From: Gorillibacterium sp.
GTDB lineage: Bacteria > Bacillota > Bacilli > Paenibacillales > NBRC-103111
Reading direction: 5' to 3'
DNA: 7,957 nt
Assembly (NCBI GenBank): GCA_014380705.1
Contig: JACMJI010000139.1
Location: forward strand, 1 to 7,957
Positions 1 through 5,399 of this stretch are shown here, piece by piece; the stretch's first letter is position 1; the number at the start of each line of letters is the position of its first letter. A program made the position numbers and the translations under genes. Under the pieces are notes generated by a model. That model worked only from the letters and a program-made list of their open reading frames with translations, was not told the DNA's origin and searched no databases.

Positions 1-406
1 AGGAAATAAAGTGAGGCAAATAACTGATCGTCTGGATCACGCGCTTGAAGACCATATTTCGAATCTCATTCAAACATAGCGCCAAGAATATAGGGGCGGG
101 AAAACCACATCCTAATTTAAATAGACTGATTGCTATGGTGTTTCGCATGATCTGCCAAAAATTTGATGAATTGATGAATTCATTAAAATGCTTAAATCCT
201 ACCCAAGGACTACCCCAGAAACCCTTAAATAAACTGTAGTCCTGAAACCCCATCAGGATCCCCCACATAGGGATGTAGCTAAAGACAATGATAAATAGCA
301 GTCCAGGGATAACCATAGATTGAAACTGCCATTGCGACTTGAATATTGTCCACGTTGAATTCTTTTTACTTATCAGCATTCGTTCTTGTATGGATGCTGT
401 CTTCAT
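1..406 (-). CDS. LplB-type ABC sugar transporter permease, N-terminal part (runs off the window)
   Basis: Membrane permease of an ABC importer of the CUT1/LplB type, which in Firmicutes passes oligosaccharides into the cytoplasm. Only the first 135 codons are in the window; the gene continues past the left edge, so the EAA loop that contacts the ATPase is not seen. Visible hallmarks are a first membrane segment around residues 31-54 containing PGLLFIIVFSYIPMWG, then GFQDYSLFKGFWGSPWVGF, RNTIAISL and GFPAPIFLALCLNEIRN (second segment about 90-113), and QTISYLPHFIS at the edge. This succession is highly characteristic of LplB-like permeases. The ATG at 406 is fixed by a strong GGAGGTGA ribosome site at 413-420. 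It has its own candidate promoter (447-480) but no clear terminator separates it from the GH36 gene, so some read-through is possible. The second permease and binding protein would be expected further left. Confidence 0.93.
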   Translation of the reverse strand, partial: MKTASIQERMLISKKNSTWTIFKSQWQFQSMVIPGLLFIIVFSYIPMWGILMGFQDYSLFKGFWGSPWVGFKHFNEFINSSNFWQIMRNTIAISLFKLGCGFPAPIFLALCLNEIRNMVFKRVIQTISYLPHFIS

Positions 407-446
407 CCGTTATCACCTCCTGCAAGTTCATCCTTTTGTTAACTTC

Positions 447-480
447 ATTATATCTTTATCGATATGAACCTTCGATTGTC
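447..480 (-). promoter_or_regulatory. Candidate promoter of the LplB-type permease with shared -35 motif
   Basis: On the minus strand a perfect -10 box TATAAT (447-452) lies exactly 17 bases downstream of TCGAAG (470-475). TCGAAG is a poor sigma-A -35 box but sits inside GACAATCGAAGG (469-480), which recurs with one change at the promoter of the GH74-like gene, also 17 bases from its -10. The weak -35 plus a conserved motif over it suggests activator dependence (inference). The motif also forms a perfect inverted repeat TTCGA-TTG-TCGAA at 471-483. The permease ATG is 41 bases downstream of the -10 box. Confidence 0.6.
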
Positions 481-513
481 GAATACTACGAAAATGTACA
501 CTACAAAGGCTTC

Positions 514-2655
514 TTACTCCGTTTCAATTTCAAGCCAATTTGGCTCGTCTGTACTTTGGTTCTGTACGAAATAGACATCCCCTTGACGCTGGTGCACCAC
601 GGTAGCTCCATTCAGCCGAACGCAGGAAATACTTTGTTTGGACATAAAGGCGATTGTTCCACCTTCTTGAAGCAAAAAGTGAAACTTTGTCTGGTTATTA
701 TACTGCTGCATAACGGTCGCCGAACTGATATATTTTCCAATGCATCCGAACATTGCAATCCCGTGTCTTATAGGTACGAGCTGATATAACGCAACTTCTT
801 GTGGAGCTAATGTAAAATCGATAACACCATCACTTTCTAACCATTTGCCAGATTGGCTGAAATGTTCATACACCGCATATTCCTCTTCTTTCAATAGGGG
901 AACATCCGATATTCTTATTTCCCCTGCCAATGGGGTATCAACTGAACTCACATGGAAGGCCGCGATAACCCCGTTCTCCTGTTTGGAATTCCATATTTTC
1001 ATAAGATAGGGTTCATCAAGTGGATTGTTCAGCAGCATATCTGGTGTTGGCATCCCTGGTCGATCGCAGCGGAATATTCTTCCTGTTGAATTGATCAGTG
1101 GCCATAGCACATCGGGATCGGTTTTTCCAGGGGCGTCGCTGATGTAAACAGGACCTCCACTAACCGCCCGAAGCACAGAATGCCTGAGCGCGTCCCTATG
1201 CTGCGTCCACCACATGTCATAATCGCTCCAATAAAATGCCCCCTGATATACGGAGTTATAAACGTTCTGCAATGCATGTTCAGCAAAACCATTCTCTGCT
1301 TGGGGAAAGAAATCATCGCTGCTGCGGGACAAAGCAGAATTCGGCCGATGCCACATATTCTCCGAGGCCATCCCCATGCAATTCATCATGACACCATCAA
1401 AATGCAAGCCAACGGATGTTTCCAAGGCACGGTGTGTCTCCTGAGCTGCTCTTCCAACGGCTACAGCTCCACTCAACAGATTAACGAGCACACTTTGGTA
1501 ATCGACTTTAACAAAATCAACGCCTTGCTCACGCAATGAGCTGTGGAAGGCATCCCAGAAGGCAAAACCGCGATATCGGTCAGGATACGGAATTAGCTTG
1601 CCGCAATGCGTACGAAATAGTTCGTTCTTGAAGCGAAGGGCAAGCTCACTTTCGGGATTCACCCCATTCCAATATGCTGTAATGGCATGCCATACCCCGA
1701 CTTGCTTCATTCCGTAGGTAGACTTCATTGCACGGATGACACCCTCCAAATTGTGTGGAAACTTTTCGTGAGAGGCTTGGAAGGAATGCAAGGCTTTATT
1801 CCGCTCATCCAGCCATCCATCATCGATCATTACCCATTTCACTGGGAGTGCCAAGTTCTTAAACTCCTGCATTTTACCCAATAGACCTTCTTCGCTCACA
1901 TCGGTGTAGAAAGCATCCCATGAACACCAACCAAGGTATTCCATTGATTCTGGATAACGGCGCACCTCTCTGTCTAAAACCAATGAACCAGAACAACGCA
2001 ACCCCCATTGTGCTGTCTTTTTAGTGATCTCGAAAGGATCTTTACCTGCGGTGAGGACAAAAGCAAGGGTTTCAAAATTGCTGTAGCCGCTGTCATGCGC
2101 AGATATTGATAATTCCAACCCGCTGGATTGCCCCGATAGCTCTGCTTTAAACAGACTTGAACATACAGGTAATATATGGTGAAAGATACCTTCTTCCGTC
2201 CATAATAAGGATTGCGTTTTCTGTGGAATGTCCTCCAGTCGTTGTGGAAAAGACGGTCTGGACCACCATGCCTTATGCAAGTAGTGAGCAAGCATGTTGC
2301 TCTCATGCTCAAGAGAGGAAACCTGAAGGCAAATACCGTTAACATTGGCAATGTTCTCGCTTAAACCGCTCACAAAGAAGCTTTTTGACTCCCAACTCAC
2401 AAAACATGCGATTGCCTCGTCGTAACAGCGAAAACGCAGCATGAGACGAAGATCCCCCTCGTTCCCCGAAGCTTCTGCGACATAATCGATGTAATTGCCA
2501 TAACGATCTGCACCTTCTTTCTCATGGAGCTGCATAGCTAGCAAGTCGGGGTTTAAACCGCTCTCTAAAGTAACAACTCCATTTATCCCTTGAAGAAGCA
2601 CTCTGTCATCCAGTAATACATCCAGTCCTTGTGTTGATTGCTTTATATGAAACAT
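514..2655 (-). CDS. GH36 alpha-galactosidase / raffinose-synthase (Sip1)-like glycosidase
   Basis: Predicted 713-residue cytoplasmic retaining glycosidase acting on alpha-galactosides. The family signature is clear: YLGWCSWDAFY (240-250), VMIDDGW (275-281), FVKVDYQ (381-387) with Asp385 as expected nucleophile, SRSSDDF (443-449) with Asp447/448 as candidate acid/base, YWSDYDMWW (475-483), and SGGPVYISDAPGK (499-511). These match the raffinose synthase/seed imbibition branch of GH36 better than the classical AgaA/RafA branch. Residues 1-230 would form the N-terminal beta domain, the middle the TIM barrel, and the end a beta domain. No signal peptide is seen. The start at 2655 is chosen because AAAGGGG (2664-2670) is 8 bases upstream; the GH74-like stop codon is 2 bases away, so the two are probably translationally coupled. 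Hydrolysis versus transglycosylation, and the exact sugar, cannot be read from the sequence. Confidence 0.88.
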   Translation of the reverse strand: MFHIKQSTQGLDVLLDDRVLLQGINGVVTLESGLNPDLLAMQLHEKEGADRYGNYIDYVAEASGNEGDLRLMLRFRCYDEAIACFVSWESKSFFVSGLSENIANVNGICLQVSSLEHESNMLAHYLHKAWWSRPSFPQRLEDIPQKTQSLLWTEEGIFHHILPVCSSLFKAELSGQSSGLELSISAHDSGYSNFETLAFVLTAGKDPFEITKKTAQWGLRCSGSLVLDREVRRYPESMEYLGWCSWDAFYTDVSEEGLLGKMQEFKNLALPVKWVMIDDGWLDERNKALHSFQASHEKFPHNLEGVIRAMKSTYGMKQVGVWHAITAYWNGVNPESELALRFKNELFRTHCGKLIPYPDRYRGFAFWDAFHSSLREQGVDFVKVDYQSVLVNLLSGAVAVGRAAQETHRALETSVGLHFDGVMMNCMGMASENMWHRPNSALSRSSDDFFPQAENGFAEHALQNVYNSVYQGAFYWSDYDMWWTQHRDALRHSVLRAVSGGPVYISDAPGKTDPDVLWPLINSTGRIFRCDRPGMPTPDMLLNNPLDEPYLMKIWNSKQENGVIAAFHVSSVDTPLAGEIRISDVPLLKEEEYAVYEHFSQSGKWLESDGVIDFTLAPQEVALYQLVPIRHGIAMFGCIGKYISSATVMQQYNNQTKFHFLLQEGGTIAFMSKQSISCVRLNGATVVHQRQGDVYFVQNQSTDEPNWLEIETE

Positions 2656-2657
2656 CG

Positions 2658-4865
2658 TTACAACCCCTTTGTTCGTTCTGCATAATATATTCCGTTTCCA
2701 CAAGTCACTGCATATAGCGTTCCGCTAAGGGGGTCAATGTCTATGCCTTTATACCGAAGTGCTCCAAGGCTCGTATCCATAATGGGCTTCCAGGTCTGTC
2801 CCTGGTCTAGACTGCAATATACCGAAGAAGGGCTATTTGACCAGTATAAGGGTTCACATACAACATAAAGCTCATTGTCGTTGCCGATAGCCAAGGATGA
2901 GGCATTATAAAGGTCATGATTTACAGGGAAAAGCTTGTGCCAGCTTGCCCCTCCATCTTCACTTCGCCATAATCCCTCACGTATAAACCCAGCATAAAAT
3001 ACACCTGGGCGGTTCGGGTCCGCTTTGATCATATTTAACACGGAAGACTGATGTGCCCCGAATGGAAGCTCGAAACCGATCCTACTCCATGTTTCACCGC
3101 TGTCTAAAGATTTGAACAATCCTTCCGTCCACTCGCCGGCGTACAAGGTCCCAGGTGCATAAGGGTCTGAACACAAGAGTTGGTTCGTACCGCATACATT
3201 CTTAATTTGGTATACAACAACAGCTAGTAAATCCGATTCGATAAACTTCTTTTTGTGGGGCAGTTGAGTAATATAAACCGGGAGGAAGGAGGAGGTGATG
3301 CTCCATGATTCTCCCCAGTCCTTAGAACGGTATAGCCCTGCGCCGTCCTTGACCATGCCGTCCACATAAGCGTAAAAAACACCTTCTTGCTGTCCGTCCT
3401 CAATCATTGCTTGTACAAACAATCCTTCATTCAAGATTAATACAATTCTCCCAGCCTTTTTGGCAAGATCATACTTGGCAATACAATGTCCGCCATCGCG
3501 AACATGACCGGACAAGATCAGCTCAGGCATATAGCGGGAGAAGGTAGCCGCCGTCGTCCCATGTGTTTGAGGAATTCGGGGCAAACCGTAACAAGTCTTA
3601 CCGCCATCGGTTGTAACTGTAACGTTATGGTCTCCCATGGTGAACATGGCAATCCCTGTTCTAGTCGGATGTGCCCTGACGCTCTCCAAACAGGTCGTGT
3701 TTAATCCTGTAAAATCATAGCCGTTCCATGTATGTCCTTCATCCTTACTTTGCGCCACGCCAAACCAATTGGAAAAATACAAATGCTGGTGGTTCCGCGA
3801 ATCTACTCTTACCTTACAAATAGACCAGCCAGAACAATAAAGCTCCAAATAGGAGGGAAAGCCTATTATATCTTTCTCTGCAAGTTCTGCCAGCAAGCTC
3901 CACGTTTCTCCCCGGTCTTCAGACTTATATATGGGAAAGGGGGGAAGACCTTCATGATGGGGGCGCAAATCACCTGCTGTATATAGCACAAAGCGGTCAT
4001 TGTCCCCATTCGATGTAACTGTCAAATAATCTAATACTCCAGGCAGACCGCTGCTGATCGAATTCCAGCTCAAGCCCCCATCCCGACTTCTCATCAATCC
4101 TTGACCTACCGTTGAAGCGTATAGGGCGGAAGGATCCCCCGGGTCAAAGGCAAGTTCTGTAATATTCAGCCCTTGATGGATAAGCTCCCAGCGTTGTCCC
4201 CTATCTCTGCTCACAAATAAATTGCTTAATTCTCCCCTGGGGAAGTCGTGACATTGTTCCAGATTGCTTGCCCAAACAGAAGGATCATCCCCTTCATACA
4301 GCGCTCGTTCCCCAAAGGTGCAGGCATAAATGAGGTCAAGGCTATAGGGATGAATAGCTGCACAGACAATACGTTCCCCTTTCAGTCCGGAATAGTTCCA
4401 AGCATTTCCGCCGTCATTACTGATCCATATTCCTTTGCTGTAACCCCCGGCTATTGCAAACTGTTCGTCATGAGGAGAGAAAGCAATTACCTCCCCGCAG
4501 TACCGTGTTGGGCCATTTCCATAAAAGTCAACTTCCCCGCAAACATCCGTCCAGGTTTCCCCACCATCCTCCGACCTATGAAGAGTACCGAACATAGTGT
4601 GGTCACGAACATCCCCAGAAGCGCGAAGCAATACACCGGGCTGATAATAGCTGGCAGCAATGCTGCGAACCATATGATGATGACAATCCGTCATTCCACG
4701 ATTTACTGCTTCCCAACTCCGTGCGCCATCATGGCTTTTAAACACTCCCGCGACATCGCACCGCGCATACCATTGCTCAGGCTTGAAAGGGTCCTGTATA
4801 ATCCCGGTAATATAGCCACCGCCACCCATCAATGACGAATGCCATTTATACTGTGTTTCATTCAT
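2658..4865 (-). CDS. GH74-like Asp-box beta-propeller protein, probably intracellular
   Basis: A 735-residue repeat protein. Eleven canonical Asp boxes (SxDxGxxW) begin at residues 44, 98, 149, 219, 260, 315, 373, 514, 586, 635 and 685, with a degenerate one (TTDGGKTC) at 418, enough for two seven-bladed propellers. The N-terminus, YKWHSSLMGGGGYITGI followed by YARCDVAGVFKS, resembles the start of GH74 xyloglucanases, where the Asp of the ARTDxGG motif is catalytic; here it is Asp37. LSGHVRDGGH (451-460, Asp457) fits the place of the second catalytic Asp, about 420 residues on, in line with known GH74 enzymes as I recall them. Unlike those, it lacks a signal peptide and any carbohydrate-binding module. 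ATG 4865 has GGGG at 4873-4876. It is first in an operon with the GH36 gene. Substrate could be a xyloglucan-type or other imported oligosaccharide; a non-catalytic role is possible. Confidence 0.75.
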   Translation of the reverse strand: MNETQYKWHSSLMGGGGYITGIIQDPFKPEQWYARCDVAGVFKSHDGARSWEAVNRGMTDCHHHMVRSIAASYYQPGVLLRASGDVRDHTMFGTLHRSEDGGETWTDVCGEVDFYGNGPTRYCGEVIAFSPHDEQFAIAGGYSKGIWISNDGGNAWNYSGLKGERIVCAAIHPYSLDLIYACTFGERALYEGDDPSVWASNLEQCHDFPRGELSNLFVSRDRGQRWELIHQGLNITELAFDPGDPSALYASTVGQGLMRSRDGGLSWNSISSGLPGVLDYLTVTSNGDNDRFVLYTAGDLRPHHEGLPPFPIYKSEDRGETWSLLAELAEKDIIGFPSYLELYCSGWSICKVRVDSRNHQHLYFSNWFGVAQSKDEGHTWNGYDFTGLNTTCLESVRAHPTRTGIAMFTMGDHNVTVTTDGGKTCYGLPRIPQTHGTTAATFSRYMPELILSGHVRDGGHCIAKYDLAKKAGRIVLILNEGLFVQAMIEDGQQEGVFYAYVDGMVKDGAGLYRSKDWGESWSITSSFLPVYITQLPHKKKFIESDLLAVVVYQIKNVCGTNQLLCSDPYAPGTLYAGEWTEGLFKSLDSGETWSRIGFELPFGAHQSSVLNMIKADPNRPGVFYAGFIREGLWRSEDGGASWHKLFPVNHDLYNASSLAIGNDNELYVVCEPLYWSNSPSSVYCSLDQGQTWKPIMDTSLGALRYKGIDIDPLSGTLYAVTCGNGIYYAERTKGL

Positions 4866-4907
4866 GGTAATTCCCCGCTTCTAGAAAATGAGTTCTATCC
4901 TACTATT

Positions 4908-4941
4908 ATTTTACTACCTTCAATTCGATCCTTCGATTATC
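4908..4941 (-). promoter_or_regulatory. Candidate promoter of the GH74-like/GH36 operon with shared -35 motif
   Basis: On the minus strand TAAAAT (4908-4913) lies 17 bases downstream of TCGAAG (4931-4936), which is part of GATAATCGAAGG (4930-4941). The permease promoter has the same arrangement with 11 of 12 motif bases identical. The half-site TTCGAT is repeated on the plus strand at 4924-4929 and 4932-4937, 8 bases apart. The leader to the ATG is about 42 bases, and the ribosome site is GGGG at 4873-4876. A transcription start has not been shown; this is a pattern match supported by recurrence. Confidence 0.55.
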
Positions 4942-5041
4942 CTAACCACTCATAATGTGCACATATCAATGATCGTATAGAAAATAGAGGGGATGCCCAA
5001 GGGAAAGCGTTAGGCTGACGGCTGCTTGCCAGAACAGAACA

Positions 5042-5066
5042 AATAGCGATCATTTTGATCGCTATT
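5042..5066. repeat. Palindrome copy 1 (AATAGCGATCA-TTT-TGATCGCTATT)
   Basis: Perfect inverted repeat with 11-base arms and a TTT loop. The inner 21 bases (5044-5064) are identical to those of copy 2 at 5106-5126. Outside the core the copies differ by AA/TT versus TT/AA flanks, and each flank keeps the complementarity, which suggests the fold itself matters or that both descend from a mobile or amplified palindromic repeat. Not followed by a T-run, so not a standard terminator. Confidence 0.85.
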
Positions 5067-5075
5067 AGGGTCGGG

Positions 5076-5097
5076 GCGGCCTCGCGGGGCTGCTTTT
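5076..5097 (+). other. GC-rich hairpin between the twin palindromes
   Basis: GCGGCC (5076-5081) can pair with GGCTGC (5088-5093) with one G-U pair and a 6-base loop, followed by TTTT (5094-5097). In plus-strand RNA this resembles a weak intrinsic terminator; but no plus-strand gene precedes it, so a role as part of the composite repeat is equally plausible. Confidence 0.4.
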
Positions 5098-5103
5098 GTG
5101 GGA

Positions 5104-5128
5104 TTTAGCGATCATTTTGATCGCTAAA
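5104..5128. repeat. Palindrome copy 2 (TTTAGCGATCA-TTT-TGATCGCTAAA)
   Basis: Second copy of the 21-base palindrome, centred 62 bases from the first, again with 11-base arms. Because each copy is self-complementary, the left arm of copy 1 can also pair with the right arm of copy 2, enclosing the GC-rich hairpin in one larger fold. Confidence 0.85.
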
Positions 5129-5196
5129 CCGGCGCTGGAGGGCGCTAGGCTAGAGAGGGTAACCCAAAACTTATAAATACTTTAATGGTGTTATAG

Positions 5197-5217
5197 ACCG
5201 GAGGCACTGCCTCCGGT
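5197..5217. other. Perfect 9-base-arm hairpin (ACCGGAGGC / GCCTCCGGT)
   Basis: Arms 5197-5205 and 5209-5217 with a 3-base loop. No run of T follows on either strand, so it is not a normal intrinsic terminator. It contains GGAGG in one arm and CCTCC in the other. Function unknown. Confidence 0.6.
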
Positions 5218-5229
5218 ACTCTTTAAGTA

Positions 5230-5244
5230 GTGGAGATACTCCAC
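5230..5244. other. Short hairpin (GTGGAG-ATA-CTCCAC)
   Basis: Six-base perfect arms around a 3-base loop, 12 bases beyond the previous hairpin. Both belong to the same structured stretch. Function unknown; short enough that chance is possible. Confidence 0.4.
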
Positions 5245-5288
5245 ACATCTTAACCTACACTCACTGCCCTGAAAATAAAAAACGAACA

Positions 5289-5343
5289 TTTTCATTCATC
5301 CTTGGTGCCGCCCAAGCGGCATGGAAGTCTGATAGAATGAAAA
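5289..5343. other. Long-range stem enclosing a GC-rich hairpin
   Basis: TTTTCATTC (5289-5297) is the exact complement of GAATGAAAA (5335-5343), and the loop contains TGCCGC-CCAA-GCGGCA (5306-5321). An alternative inner pairing CTTGG/CCAAG (5301-5305 with 5312-5316) competes with it. The outer stem overlaps three bases of the adjoining terminator. In minus-strand RNA this lies just beyond the terminator, so it would only be made on read-through. Confidence 0.4.
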
Positions 5344-5390
5344 AGATCGCAATCCACTTGGCCAATATGGCCTAAGGGATGCGATCTTTT
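5341..5390 (-). terminator. Strong intrinsic terminator after the GH31 gene
   Basis: AAAAGATCGCA (5341-5351) pairs with TGCGATCTTTT (5380-5390), 11 bases. The stem continues inward, with small bulges, through TCC/GGA, CTT/AAG and GGCC/GGCC to an AATAT loop. The minus-strand transcript ends in a T-run, and it begins 9 bases after the GH31 stop codon. The symmetrical A and T tracts mean it could also stop plus-strand transcription. It separates the GH31 gene from the downstream GH74-like/GH36 operon. Confidence 0.9.
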
Positions 5391-5399
5391 ATATTTAAA

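Larger units (their letters stand above)
4866..5399. other. 534-base non-coding, structure-rich intergenic region
   Basis: No convincing gene is present. Reading from the GH31 end: a bidirectional terminator (5341-5390), an imperfect long stem (5289-5343) enclosing a small GC-rich hairpin, two short hairpins (5230-5244 and 5197-5217), a pair of near-identical palindromes around a GC-rich hairpin (5042-5128), a 10-base palindrome ATGTGCACAT (4955-4964) and finally the promoter and leader of the GH74-like gene (4866-4941). A short direct repeat GGCGCT-N4-GGCGCT follows the second palindrome (5131-5146). The stretch 5129-5196 holds nothing else I can identify. Confidence 0.7.

Noticed and set aside
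346..789. Plus-strand open frame of 147 codons
   Set aside because: It lies opposite the permease start, its promoter and the GH36 3' end, and has no family resemblance.
2656..2703. Upstream ATG at 2703 for the GH36 gene, adding 16 residues
   Set aside because: It would overlap the GH74-like gene by 46 bases and lacks a good ribosome site, whereas ATG 2655 has AAAGGGG at proper spacing.
4248..4835. Plus-strand open frame of 195 codons
   Set aside because: It is entirely antisense to the well-supported GH74-like gene, and its composition is that of a shadow frame.
2658..4865. Sialidase reading of the Asp-box protein
   Set aside because: Asp boxes occur in many propellers. The sialidase N-terminal RIP arginine motif is absent (RIP at 430-432 is mid-protein), and the N-terminus fits GH74 better.
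4955..4964. Ten-base palindrome ATGTGCACAT upstream of the GH74-like promoter
   Set aside because: Well placed for an operator but short, unrepeated in the window and not a site I recognise.
5002..5015. Possible catabolite (CcpA) cre site, GGAAAGCGTTAGGC
   Set aside because: Matches 11 of 14 consensus positions but misses key end bases on both sides and lies about 60 bases upstream of the candidate -35. Too weak to annotate.
5191..5295. Minus-strand small open frame of 34 codons (starts MKMFVFYFQG)
   Set aside because: It runs straight through both hairpins at 5197-5244, has only a weak ribosome site and resembles no family I know. Chance is the simpler explanation.
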